The notes under the pieces: model-generated
Databases searched by the model: none
Seen by the model: only the letters and a program-made list of their open reading frames with translations
Told to the model about the DNA's origin: nothing
Assembly: GCA_022496185.1 (NCBI GenBank)
Contig: WTXG01000034.1
Location: 1-64,000 of the forward strand
From: Multifurca ochricompacta
Taxonomy: Eukaryota > Basidiomycota > Agaricomycetes > Russulales > Russulaceae
Direction of reading: 5' to 3'
DNA: 64,000 nucleotides
In this document: one piece after another, positions 36,505 to 47,355 of the stretch
How positions within the stretch are numbered: position 1 is the stretch's first letter
Layout of the letters: each line of letters opens with the position of its first letter
Program-made: the position numbers and the translations under genes

Positions 36505-37713
36505 GACATTATTTAACTCTAGCTCATAATTATTATGAGTTTTGAGAATGACTTTGCCTGTTCCTTCGACTTCGACTACAGAGCCATCACCAATTGTCAC
36601 CTGGTGTCCCTTGTGTGGGAAATACTCAGAGAAATCATCTAAGTATGGTGTAAAATGAGTGGTGGCTCCACTGTCCATCATCCAAGGATTGCTGCCATCA
36701 TCGACTTCTTGTGTGTGCTCGGTCATCATATAAAGTGAAATACGAGGTGTCTCATGCACCTCCTGTATTCTGCCACTACCATTAACTATAGTAGCTACTT
36801 GTGTGGAGTTATTATGTACACTGGGGCCTTGCCCCTTCCTCTTGTTGCCCTTTTTGCCTGCATCAGCATTGGCTCTGTCCTGTTTCCTTTGCCGACATTC
36901 ATTAGCCTTGTGGCCCGGCTTCTGGCAATAGAAGCAGGTGACATCATTGGACGATGATGCACCTGCAGGAGGTGGCGTGAAAGTTACTTGTTTTTTGTTT
37001 TTATTTTTGTTGACATGGGCTGCCTTGTTAAGGGCAGCCCCAACACCACTTCCTGCGGGGCCGGCTAGTCAGCTTTCCTCATTAAGGAACCTTTGTACAA
37101 GGTCCTGAGGGGAAAGGCGGTCAGGAGGACCTGATGCCAGGATTGAGCCAGCAATGGTGGAGTAGGATGGAGGTAGGGATTGGAGCAAAATAAAGCTCAT
37201 CTGGAGATCAGAGATCTCCATCCCATTTTCCTTAAGGGTACTCCTCACATCCAACACACGCTGCAACTGGGGTCTGAATTGCTTTCCTTCTTCCAAGCGG
37301 AAGGAGGATACAGAACACCACAAGTTGTAGGTGGCCATGCTACCTACTGAGCCATAGAGCGATTCCAAACGCTCATACTTGGCATTGACAGAAGGATAAG
37401 TTCTGTCAGAGGCAATTTGGGAGTATGTTTCTGGCAATGTGACCATCACCAGAACTCCCATGAGGACTTCCTCCACTCTGTTCCACTCCTGGTACATTGG
37501 CTCTGACCAGGTTGCAAAACGCTTGGCATATTCTTCATCCTTTTCTCCATCCTCTGGCTTGGGCAGATTGAGAAATTCAGGGGCATCATGTGTGATGTGC
37601 CTCTTGATCCCATTAATCCTCAGCAGGGCGGTGAAGGACACCGACCACTGCTGCCAATTCAAGCCATCAAGCTTGTCAAACTTGAAGGTGGGAGGGAAAA
37701 CGATGGACAACAT
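36505..37713 (-). pseudogene. Copia-2 gag and protease start
   Basis: ATG at 37713. A gag region of about 215 residues (LDGLNWQQWSVSFTALL, as in copia UBN2-type gag) is followed by TGA at 37069-37071. In the same frame come a basic stretch, the knuckle CFYCQKPGHKANEC (CX2CX4HX4C) and the protease MMDSGATTHF. The frame then meets gypsy-1 at 36504 and resumes at 21005. Confidence 0.88.
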
Positions 37714-38650
37714 TTTTGAGATGATTTTTAAAAAAAGGTTGATCCTGGTTCCAAGGAGCAGTTAGAACCAGTTGTCCAGGTCTCATTTAAGAGGGCCCAT
37801 CCATTCTGTGGCGCTATGCTTCAGAACTTAAAAAAGTCCTGCCTCTGATGTGCGACTTCTAAGTAGTATAGTAGGCTGTCTAGCACCATCTACAACAAGT
37901 CCTAAGCCCACATCAGGGGGACATTGTGTAAATAGATGGGGAGTCATGTCATGGAGGAGCCAACCACAAGTTCCACTAGAGACAAAGGGTATAGAGCCCT
38001 TCCTCTAGTGCTGGTGGTGGAGTCCATGATTAAGCCCTAGATGATTGGGGCCATGACTATAGTAGACTATCAGATCTCCTCTGGTTGGGGCGGACCCCCA
38101 ATAAAAGCAGCGGGTACTTCTGCCCAGAGACAAGACCCTCTAGCTACTGTGTGTCTACTATAGTAGTTCAGGCCTACTTGTATCAAGCCCAAGCATCATG
38201 GGAGTGACTACCCATGCCTTGTTCTAGACCCTAAACTCTACCTGCAGGTCGCTAAACCTGGCTTACGGATCGAGCCAAGCATTGACCGAACCTATAGCTC
38301 CAAGCCTTCTGGGCAAGGGGCCTACTAAGACTATGGATGGGACGAAAACCCAGCTACAACTATGAATACTATTTACTTAGAGCGCACATGAGGAACTCAA
38401 GGTGTTTCACCCACTTAGGGTCCCTCATCACCTCTTGCAAGAATCCCCTGAGGGACTAGCCAGACAGATCAAGGTGGGCACTTAAAGCACACCACCTTGT
38501 GGACAGTTAAGGGCAAGAGGGAAAGAAATCGAAGCTCACTGTGATGGTGATTGGGAAGAAAGAAGTCTTGAAGCAGTGAGCTTGAAGAAAGTGTTGGACT
38601 GATCAAAAAGAAAATGACAGATCAGTAAAGTGTGCCCAGGGCCCATAACC
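37714..38650 (-). other. Copia-2 5' leader with primer-binding site
   Basis: A leader of about 940 nt between 5' LTR and gag. On the minus strand GGTTATGGGCCC (38650-38639) directly follows the LTR. It matches the complement of the anticodon half of initiator Met tRNA except for one base, which suggests half-tRNA priming as known for copia elements. I see no other gene. Confidence 0.55.
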
Positions 38651-39152
38651 TGTTAAACAGGCATGAGGCGCAGCATACTGACTGTGAGTGTTAGTTGGTT
38701 AAACTAGACAAAGAAAGTTACTTCAGAGGTTAGAAGAACTCTATATTAACTATACTACTGACCTAGACAAAGAAAGTTCTACATAAGAACGTTAGTCTAA
38801 TAGTAAAGTAGATAGTAAAGAGGGACTTACACTTCAGAGGTTAGAAGAACTCTGAAGTGGAAGAGACAAAACAGACACCCTTATATACAATCCAAGGGAT
38901 GGTCTGTGCACTGGGAATAAGTCCACAAGTGCCGGACAAAGTCCAAACAATAAACATGAGAGAGAAAGGCCATTGGCCAATACAGAAATCACATGTTACA
39001 CGGTGTATCAGTCAGCTACTGTGGAATGTGAGAAAGAAAGTAATAATGATAATGTAAATAGTCCGAAACTCCGGTATCTAATCTAATCTACAAAGCAGCT
39101 AATCTGATCACCTGATGCCTGAAGCATCACCGAACATCTTCTGTGTTCAACA
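38651..39152 (-). repeat. Copia-2 5' LTR
   Basis: 502 bp from TGTTAAACAGG to GTGTTCAACA. It is followed outside by CAATATATATA, into which the Tc1 palindrome is inserted. Confidence 0.85.
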
Positions 39153-39526
39153 CAATATATATATACAGTGCCTCACAAACTGAGTCAATGTTTTGCACTT
39201 TTGCACTGTTTGTTGAATATCACATCAGCCAAAACAAATATAAACAAAGTCTTGGTAGACCATAAAAGGTACAAGATAAGGGTTATGTAATGCAACAATA
39301 ATTATGTAAGTCTGATCAAAACCTGTGGAGCTATGCCCATTTCAAATTGGGGACTCATTGACTCAGTTTTGTGAGTGGGTATCAGAAATATCAGAATCTG
39401 ATGCTCCACCAAATGTACAGCAACCAATCCTTTATATATGGTTACCATAGTTATCTTAATATTGATGGGACCTGGAATAGAGCTATTTAACCATGGTTTA
39501 CATTCCCAGAATATTATAATTTCCCA

Positions 39527-39955
39527 ATGCACCCCACCTCCTCTGCTCAGAAAGAAAACATGCTCTCTCTGGCCTCTGAAGGTCATTCCACTGACACTAT
39601 TGCCTCCAGACTCAGCCTCAGCCAGTCCACAGTCTCTAGGACACTCAGGACCCTCCTTCCCAACCATCAGTCACCTCATTTTAGTCATCCTTCCAAGCTC
39701 TCTGCTACCTCTGAACATGCTATCATGATACAAATCACCACAGGAAAGGTTTCCAATGCTGTCCAGGCCACAAAGCACATCAATTCCATCATCCCCAACC
39801 ATGTCTCTTCACAAACTGTGCACTGGGTTCTTAAACAACATTCATTCAAGGCTGTAACAAAGAAGAAAAGGCCACTACTCTCTGCAGTACATTGCAAGAA
39901 GCACTTAGCCTTTGCTTTGAAGTACCAAAATGGACTGTGGAGGACTGGCATCTGA
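39527..39955 (+). pseudogene. Tc1-like transposase N-terminal part, left arm
   Basis: 142 residues beginning MHPTSSAQKENMLSLASEGH with a helix-turn-helix (TDTIASRLSLSQSTVSRTL). The catalytic domain is missing because the sequence turns back into the inverted arm. Confidence 0.85.
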
Positions 39956-40423
39956 CCCAAACCTGTTGATTTTGGTCTCATCTGACCAAATCACCCTCTT
40001 CCAGTCCTCCATAGTCCAGTTTTGGTACTTCAAAGCAAAGGCTAAGTGCTTCTTGCAATGTACTGCAGAGAGTAGTGGCCTTTTCTTCTTTGTTACAGCC
40101 TTGAATGAATGTTGTTTAAGAACCCAGTGCACAGTTTGTGAAGAGACATGGTTGGGGATGATGGAATTGATGTGCTTTGTGGCCTGGACAGCATTGGAAA
40201 CCTTTCCTGTGGTGATTTGTATCATGATAGCATGTTCAGAGGTAGCAGAGAGCTTGGAAGGATGACTAAAATGAGGTGACTGATGGTTGGGAAGGAGGGT
40301 CCTGAGTGTCCTAGAGACTGTGGACTGGCTGAGGCTGAGTCTGGAGGCAATAGTGTCAGTGGAATGACCTTCAGAGGCCAGAGAGAGCATGTTTTCTTTC
40401 TGAGCAGAGGAGGTGGGGTGCAT
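39905..40423 (-). pseudogene. Tc1-like transposase N-terminal part, right arm
   Basis: The same N-terminal sequence as the left arm on the other strand, running a little further to WTMEDWKRVIWSDETKINRF. This is the first catalytic Asp region (SDET) of Tc1 transposases. It then enters the opposite arm. Confidence 0.85.
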
Positions 40424-40787
40424 TGGGAAATTATAATATTCTGGGAATGTAAACCATGGTTAAATAGCTCTATTCCAGGTCCCATCAATATTAAGATAAC
40501 TATGGTAACCATATATAAAGGATTGGTTGCTGTACATTTGGTGGAGCATCAGATTCTGATATTTCTGATACCCACTCACAAAACTGAGTCAATGAGTCCC
40601 CAATTTGAAATGGGCATAGCTCCACAGGTTTTGATCAGACTTACATAATTATTGTTGCATTACATAACCCTTATCTTGTACCTTTTATGGTCTACCAAGA
40701 CTTTGTTTATATTTGTTTTGGCTGATGTGATATTCAACAAACAGTGCAAAAGTGCAAAACATTGACTCAGTTTTGTGAGGCACTGTA

Positions 40788-41422
40788 TAGGGTTATGCAG
40801 AATTGATTTTATCACTTGTATCTATTTAATTGTGAACGCGTTTTGATCTTATCACTTGTATTATCTTAGATGTATATCTTTAGTATCTAATTAATTGTGA
40901 ATGCATTTTTGATCTTATCACTTAGATGTATATCCTAAGTATCTAATTAATTGTGAACACGTTTTTGATCTTATCAATTAGGCATGATCCCAGCATCTCT
41001 GTACCGACATGTGCCAACACGTGCATTCTTAAGCCTACCTTCCTAGATAGGAAGGCAATGCACGGTCCAATCGGCGCGCCCCACACTTCGTGTTTTTTCG
41101 CGTTTTTTCGCGTTTTTTCGCATTTCTATAGATATTGTAACTGATTCTTGTTTTATTTTGGATCGGATGCATGATCTGACTTGAAACTTCATGGGATTGT
41201 AGTAATATATATATTCTTTCTGTGTATGCAAGATGAAGATCTCTGGCTGCCTCAAACCTTACAAGTAAACCTATGAGTATACCCACGAGTACTCGGATCC
41301 ATGTGAGTATAGGACTCGCAGCTCTGGGTGATCCGTGGGAACATACTCATGCAGATCCGAGTATGGGATTATCTAATCTAAATACCCACGAGTTCAGATC
41401 CGGGTAACTCACGAGTGCACTC
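40788..41422. repeat. Fragment related to the hAT-A/D family
   Basis: Shares blocks with hAT-A and hAT-D (TATCTAATTAATTGTGAACGCG, and CCTTCCTAGATAGGAAGG, like CCTTCCTTAATAGGAAGG). It ends GCTAGGCCCTA. I could not find a matching left end or TSD, so boundaries are approximate. Confidence 0.4.
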
Positions 41423-41676
41423 ATGCTAGGCCCTAGCACAGGGAGAGGGTGAAGCTCTGGGAGCTCAAGAGGAGGCAAAATCAACAAAGGGGGAGCTGGG
41501 GATGCTGTGGCAGCTGCCTCTACCAAGGCAGCAAAGTTAATGGTGTGCTGGGCACCAGGGAAATTGTAGGGGGGGAGGCTGCTTGATCCAAAGGGTGGGA
41601 TGGAGGGGAGCTGTTCTGGGACACTAGGGCACTTGTCAGTCACTGTCTGTTGTAAAAGAGACTGTCCAAATGTTAC
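41423..41676. other. Unclassified sequence left of hAT-B
   Basis: Continuous with 47050-47347 once hAT-B is removed. On the minus strand it has a short open stretch rich in Pro, Leu and Ala (GAQHTINFAALVEAAATASP). It may be a fragment of an unknown repeat. Confidence 0.3.
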
Positions 41677-42124
41677 TAGTGATGTTCCGGCCCGGCTTGG
41701 CCCAAAAGCCGCAGCTTTGGCTTGGCCTGAGGCGGCTCCAGCTTTCCTGAAGTCTGGGCTGAGCCAAAGCCACCACAGACGGCTTGGCCCTGGCCCGGCT
41801 TGGCCCAAGCCGTGGCTTTTGGCAGAGAAAATTTTATGACATATAACCAGTAGTTATAGTTCAGCTAATCCAAATCTGACTTAGTGTGTTACATATTGCA
41901 AAGCTATATCGAAGAAAAAGTTTGAAATGCCATGATAAACATGATCACGTGACCCAAATCAACCACTTTGTGATCAGATTTCTACTGATTTTGATGATTG
42001 CTATTGCACTTGTATGTGCTGTTGAAAGCCGCGGCCTGAGCCAGCAGCTTTGGCTTTTAGTTTCTCTGAGCCGGGCCAAAGCCCTTGCTGGGCTGTCACA
42101 ATGGCCTGGCTTGGCCCGGCTTCC

Positions 42125-42428
42125 TGTTGGAAGTGCAGCCATAGCACGCAACCACCAATTGATACTGGAGATGGTGGCCCGGATTCGATCATCACCGACA
42201 CAATATTCAGAGCATGCAGGTCGTGCAAATTTTCTTGATCATAAAGACTCAGTAGCATAGTTAGAAACCTCAGTCTTTCTATCCCAAAGACTGAGGTCAG
42301 TACTTTCTGTGTTACAGCTACATTATCCATTCACTGATTCATTTGTGTAGCTACACATTTATAGGTATTAACAAATTACATAGTCTTTCTATCCCAAAGA
42401 CTGAGCTACGCATTTATAGCTCGCTACA
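42125..42428 (+). repeat. Copia-3 5' LTR
   Basis: TGTTGGAAGTGC to GCTCGCTACA. Contains the inverted repeat CAGTCTTT ... AAAGACTG twice. Confidence 0.93.
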
Positions 42429-42429
42429 G

Positions 42430-42442
42430 ATTATGAGACCTG
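42430..42442 (+). promoter_or_regulatory. Copia-3 primer-binding site (Met tRNA half type)
   Basis: ATTATGAGACCTG just after the 5' LTR is the complement of a CAT-anticodon loop and stem (TTATGAG). This suggests priming from a cleaved Met tRNA 5' half, as in Drosophila copia. Confidence 0.5.
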
Positions 42443-42502
42443 AGTTGCTCTAAATCAAATCAGAACACACACCAGGCAGAACACCACCACACACTCTAAG
42501 CA

Positions 42503-45500
42503 ATGAGTTCCCTGACCAGCGCAGCGGCACCCAAAGTAGCAGCAGCAGCATCTGTGGCAAACTCAAAAGGAGCACGTCAATATGACATACCTCACTTGGA
42601 AGACGATGGTGGAAACTTCACGTTCTGGAAGTACAGAGTTCAGATGGTCCTGAAACTGCAGAGATTGTGGTCTGTGGTTGATGGATCAGAGCCTCAGCCA
42701 GGTGCCACAGCACCTCCTGAAGCACAGGAGGAATGGGCACTCAAAGATAGCGAAGCACAAGCACAAATATCGTTGACGCTCAAGGACGAACCCCTGAGTA
42801 CAGTCCTGTATGCGAAGACGGCCAAGGAATGCTGGGAAAAGCTATTAGTCCGTTATGAAGGGAAAGGAGAACAGAAGATCGTTTACCTTATCAACGACGT
42901 ATTCCGTTCCACCCTCTCGGACACAGAATCCCTCGAGCCCCAGAAAAATGCCATAGTCAGGGCCGCCCATACCATATCCAACATTGGCTTGCCATTGGAT
43001 GACAAGCTCGTCGCTTTCACGATCATCTCCTCACTCCCAACCTCCCTATCCATGCTAAAAACCATCCTTTCTACAGCCAACCCCTCTTCCCTTACCGTTG
43101 AGCATGTAAAGTCACAAATAATTCTTGACGAACAACACTGCGTTCAAGAATCGGGCCTTGGAGTGACCACTTACTTCACGCGCTCAGCGAATACAGCTAA
43201 AAAGGGAAAAGAAAAGTCAGAAGAGGAGAAGACAAAGAAACACTGCACTCACTGTAAGAAGCGTGGCCATGTGGTGGAAGAGTGTTGGAAGCTGGAGAAG
43301 GAAAATGAGGCCAAAGCAAGCAGCACCGGAGATGATATGCAGAAACCCCCCAACACTACAGCCAAAGTCGCAATTACTGGAGGCCAGGCACCTGCCAGCG
43401 ACAGTGCACCGCAAGGGGACGGCCCCATACTCCTGTTCAAAGTGCTACAAGCCCTATCATCACGCATTGATCTCAATAAGCAATGGATCATCGACTCCGG
43501 AGCATCACGTACCATGTGCTCCCATCGGAACTGGTTTTTCAATTTCAAAACACTCACCAATCCAGTAAAAATTGTCTTAGGCAACAACAGCAGTATCCTC
43601 AGCACCGGGATCGGTCGCATCCATGTCCATATGATGGCAAATGGAAAGTGGAGTGATGCCATTCTCCAAGATGTCCTGTACGTCCCAGAACTGCATGGAA
43701 ACTTGTTATCTGTTGCCCAACTCGCCAGTCACAGAGCCGATGTGTGTTTCGCCAAGAACTCCTGTCAGATCTACAGTCAGACTGGAGTGCTTACCTGTGA
43801 GGGACACCTCGAAGGCAACCTCTACATGATGGACGCCTGCACCGTAGCCCCAGAGAGAGTCCAGATCACTCAGGTCGATGTTTTCCCAGTTGAAGGGGCC
43901 AAGGATGATGACGTTGCTTTGGTTGCAAGACACTCAGTGGCGAAAGCTGACCTTCACACCTGGCACCACCGTCTTGGCCATCTAAATGTCGACGCTGTTC
44001 TCCAAATGATGCAAAAGGGTATGGTTAAAGGGATGGACATTACCTCAAAAACAAGTCCACCTGACCTCTGTGAACCATGCCTCAAAGGGAAGCAAACATG
44101 CGCCGAGATCCAGAGGGAAACTGGGACCAGATCAACCCAAGTTCTAGGGCAAATCTTCTCGGATGTCTGTGGCAAGATGCCGCAGCGATCTCACCAAGGA
44201 TTCAAATATTTCATAACCTGGGTGGATGATAAGTCCGGAAGAGTTTTTGTCACTGGCCTGTGCAAAAAATCCGAAGTGACTCACCATCTCCAATGCTTCA
44301 TAGCTCGCACAGAAGTCGAAACAGGTCAGCGAGTAAGAGCGCTGCGCACAGATGGAGGGGGCAAATATATCGCCACCGCAGCCCAGAGGTTCCTGCAGAA
44401 CAAGGGCATCAAACACGAAATGACGACGCCGGACACACCTCAGCATAATGGAGTTGCAGAGCGCTTGAACCGGACGCTTCTTGATAAAGTCCGAACGATG
44501 CTCATTGATGCGGATTTGCCTGACACCTACTGGTATGACACTTTAGAGTACGCAGCTTATCTGCACAATGTCACACCCACCCGCGCCCTGGAGGACTCCA
44601 CCCCTGATGAAGCTTGGAGTGGAAATAAACCTGACATTTCCCATTTGCGTGTTTTCGGCTGCAGAGCATTTGTGCACATACCAGCGAAGTATTGCACCAA
44701 GCTCGGTGCGTGGTCCATCTTGTGCACATTCTTGGGGTATGCTCGGAGTTGCAAAGCTTATCGTCTAGTGCATCACCAAACGGGCCATTTCTACGAGTCG
44801 CGTGACATCGTATTCAATGAAGGGGGGCCAGCCAGTGAAAGAGTCGTCATTGAATTTGATGACACAGAGCCCAATGAGGGCGATAAAAACGAAAACATTA
44901 TAGAGCCGCTACCTAATACACCAGTGCAAAACCCTACCCAACTTCAGCAAAGTAGCGACAGTGAAGTGGAAAGTGCACTTACAGAGACCCCCGCATCTGC
45001 ACCGACATCGACACCAATGCCTATCACCACCCAACCAAAGCGAACTGCTCACCCCCTATCCGCGACGATGACCCTCGTTACTCTGTTAGTTCCTACAAAA
45101 CAAAAGGGAACCCTGCAGAGCAAGCCAACATCGCACAGCCTGAGTTAGCAAGTGACCCATGCACCTTCAAAGAAGCTATGGCGCGACCCGACACCGGCAA
45201 ATGGGAAGCCACTTGCCAGGAAGAGATGCGATCATTCGAGTCTATGGGAGTGTACAAAGTTGTCAAACGTCCCAAAGGGTGCAAGGTGGTTGGCAGCAAG
45301 TGGGTGTTCTGCACGAAGCATGGGCCAACTGGAGAGGTCTTGAGGCACAAGGCTTGTATTGTCGCACAGGGTTTCACTCAAGTCGAAGGAGTTGACTATG
45401 ATGAAACATTCACCCCAGTGGCAAAGTTTGCATCGCTTTGCACAATCCTTGCACTAGCGACCGAATACAACCTGGAAGTTCACCAAATGGATGTGAAGTC

Positions 45501-46696
45501 AGCATACCTGAACGGTGAACTAAAGAAGAAATTTACATGGAGCCACCTCCCGGTTTTGACGTTCCCAAGGGGATGGTACTCCAACTCATCAAGGTGGTCT
45601 ACGGAACGAAACAAGGCGGCCGTGTTTGGTATCAAGACATCAGAGCTAAGCTTGAAAGCATAGGATACCAACGTACCAAAGCTGACCACGCAGTTTTCGT
45701 CCACCGCAGAAACCCAAAGTCGTCCATCATTGCCCTCTACGTTGACGACATTACTATGGTGTCAAAGGACTTAAGAGAGATCAACAAGGACAAAGAGGCA
45801 CTCAGGAAGGCCTATGAGATGACAGACCTGGGCGAAATCACCTGGATTCTTGGGATGCACATCACACACGACTGCGAGGCCGGATGGATGGCGCTCTCCA
45901 AGAAAAATATATCGAAGAAATCTTGACGCGCTTTGGCAAATCTGACGTGCGACCCATTAGCACCCCCACCCTCGCAAATGAGCATCTAAAGAAGCTCGAC
46001 TCACCTACAATTGACGTCAAAAGGTACCAGCAAGCAATCGGCACCTTGATGTACCCTATGCTCGGTACCCACCCTGACCTAGCATACACTATTGCAGTGC
46101 TCGGGAGGCATGCTGCGAACCCTGGGGAAGAGCATCAGCAAGCTCTAAACCGTGCTTTCCGCTACCTCAGAGCTACAAGTGGCGCGAAGCTTGTCTTCAA
46201 ATGTGATGCACCTAAGAGAACTGAGTTGTACGGCTACGTTGATGCTGACTGGGCCAGTGATGTGAACAATCGGAAGTCAACATCTGGTTTCGTTTTCCTA
46301 CTTGCTGGAGGAGCAATTAGCTGGAGCTCCAAGAAGCAACCATCCATCACGCTATCAAGCACCGAAGCCGAGTATATTGCTGGAGCCCATGCTGCAAAAG
46401 AAGCTGTCTGGTTACGTCGGTTACTAGCTGAGATCCACCAGAAAAGCAACTCACCAACAACCCTCTGCATGGACAATCAATCTGCAATATCCGTTACCCG
46501 AAACCCCGAGTTCCACGATCGCACTAAACACATCGAGATAAGGCATCACTTCTTGAGGCACATGTGCGAAAACCAAATCATCGAACTGAAATATGTGCCG
46601 ACGGAAGAACAACTTGCCGACATGTTGACAAAGGGCCTTGTCCGCGAGAAGCATGAGAAGTTTGTAGACGCGATGGGAGTTCAGCATGCAGGCTAA
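42503..46696 (+). pseudogene. Copia-3 gag-pol polyprotein
   Basis: ATG at 42503. Gag (UBN2-like) with CCHC CTHCKKRGHVVEEC, protease IIDSGASRTMCS, integrase (HHRLGHLN ... CEPCLKGK, then TDGGGKY and the NGVAERLNRTL region), RT (VHQMDVKSAYLNGEL, YVDDITMV), and RNase H with GYVDADWASD and CMDNQSAI, to the stop at 46696. One base is missing at each of three places: the C run at 45052-45056, the A run near 45529, and CC near 45897. Otherwise the frame has no stop, which contrasts with the other elements here. Confidence 0.92.
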
Positions 46697-46703
46697 GGGG
46701 GCG

Positions 46704-47007
46704 TGTTGGAAGTGCAGCCATAGCATGCAACCACCAATTGATACTGGAGATGGCAGCCTGGATTCAATCATCACCGACACAATATTCAGAGCACGCGGGT
46801 CATGCAAATTTTCTTGATCATAAAGACTCAGTAGCGTAGTTAGAAACCTCAGTCTTTCTATCCCAAAGACTGAGGCCAGTACTTTCTGTGTTACAGCTAC
46901 ATTATCCATTCACTGATTCATTTGTGTAGCTATGCATTTATAGGTATTAACAAATTACATAGTCTTTCTATCCCAAAGACTGAGCTATGCATTTATAGCT
47001 CGCTACA
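46704..47007 (+). repeat. Copia-3 3' LTR
   Basis: 304 bp, preceded by the purine tract AAGGGGG. It differs from the 5' LTR at 13 positions, all transitions, 12 of them in CpG context. Confidence 0.93.
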
Positions 47008-47049
47008 CTTCCAGCTTTGAGCCAGGCCAGGCACATCACTAAATGTTAC

Positions 47050-47347
47050 AACTCACTGTTGACTGCCTGGACAGTGGGTTGTATGCAAAGGGGGGATTTG
47101 GAAGTGGGGCAAGAGATGAGAGTGAGGGTGAAAGTGCAGGGAGACAAGGCAAACAGCTCAAGGGCAGGGGTTGAGAAGCCTTCCACAAGGTGGGGCTAAT
47201 CTCCTAGGCAATAAGGTACTGGATCACAAGTGGACAGTCTGGAGCTGTCCATTCTATTCCCAAAGGGTTTATATATGTAATTACAACCAGGACTTTGGTC
47301 TGTGCACTACTTTAGGGGAGGTTAACTTTGCTTTATCTCCCTACTGA
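47050..47347. other. Unclassified sequence right of hAT-B
   Basis: Continues the block at 41423-41676 and is cut on the right by hAT-D at 47356. No gene recognised. Confidence 0.3.
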
Positions 47348-47355
47348 TCCACCAA

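Larger units (their letters stand above)
17099..39152 (-). mobile_element. Copia-2 LTR retrotransposon, interrupted by gypsy-1
   Basis: The LTRs are at 38651-39152 (5') and 17099-17597 (3'). The internal region carries gag, zinc knuckle, protease, integrase, RT and RNase H on the minus strand. Gypsy-1 sits at 21011-36499 with TSD TAAAA, and removing it plus one TSD rejoins the protease region in frame. The outer flanks do not match (GCGCC on the left, CAATA on the right), and copia-1 sequence does not resume on the right, so one boundary was changed after insertion. Confidence 0.85.
39166..40785. mobile_element. Palindromic Tc1-like element, 1620 bp
   Basis: Starts CAGTGCCTCACAAACTGAG, ends with its inverse, and is flanked by TA dinucleotides as in Tc1/mariner insertions. 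Two near-identical arms of about 765 bp (39166-39930 and 40021-40785) face each other across about 90 bp that are themselves partly complementary. The arm starts differ by one A. Each arm also has a second, internal inverted copy of the terminal motif (about 39358-39376), as in IR/DR-type Tc1 ends. Confidence 0.9.
42125..47007 (+). mobile_element. Copia-3 LTR retrotransposon
   Basis: LTRs of 304 bp each and TSD CTTCC (42120-42124 and 47008-47012). One gag-pol reading frame with three one-base breaks. It belongs to a different copia family from copia-1 and copia-2. Thirteen LTR differences, all transitions, give about 95.7 percent identity, so it is a fairly recent insertion if CpG decay is discounted. 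Confidence 0.93.
41677..47041 (+). mobile_element. hAT-B: 477-bp non-autonomous hAT-type element split by copia-3
   Basis: Ends TAGTGATGTTCCGGCC and GGCACATCACTA with TSD AATGTTAC (41669-41676 and 47042-47049). Without copia-3 it is 477 bp, GC-rich at both ends (GGCTTGGCCC repeats), with no transposase. The copy at 50498-51885 belongs to the same family. Confidence 0.9.
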
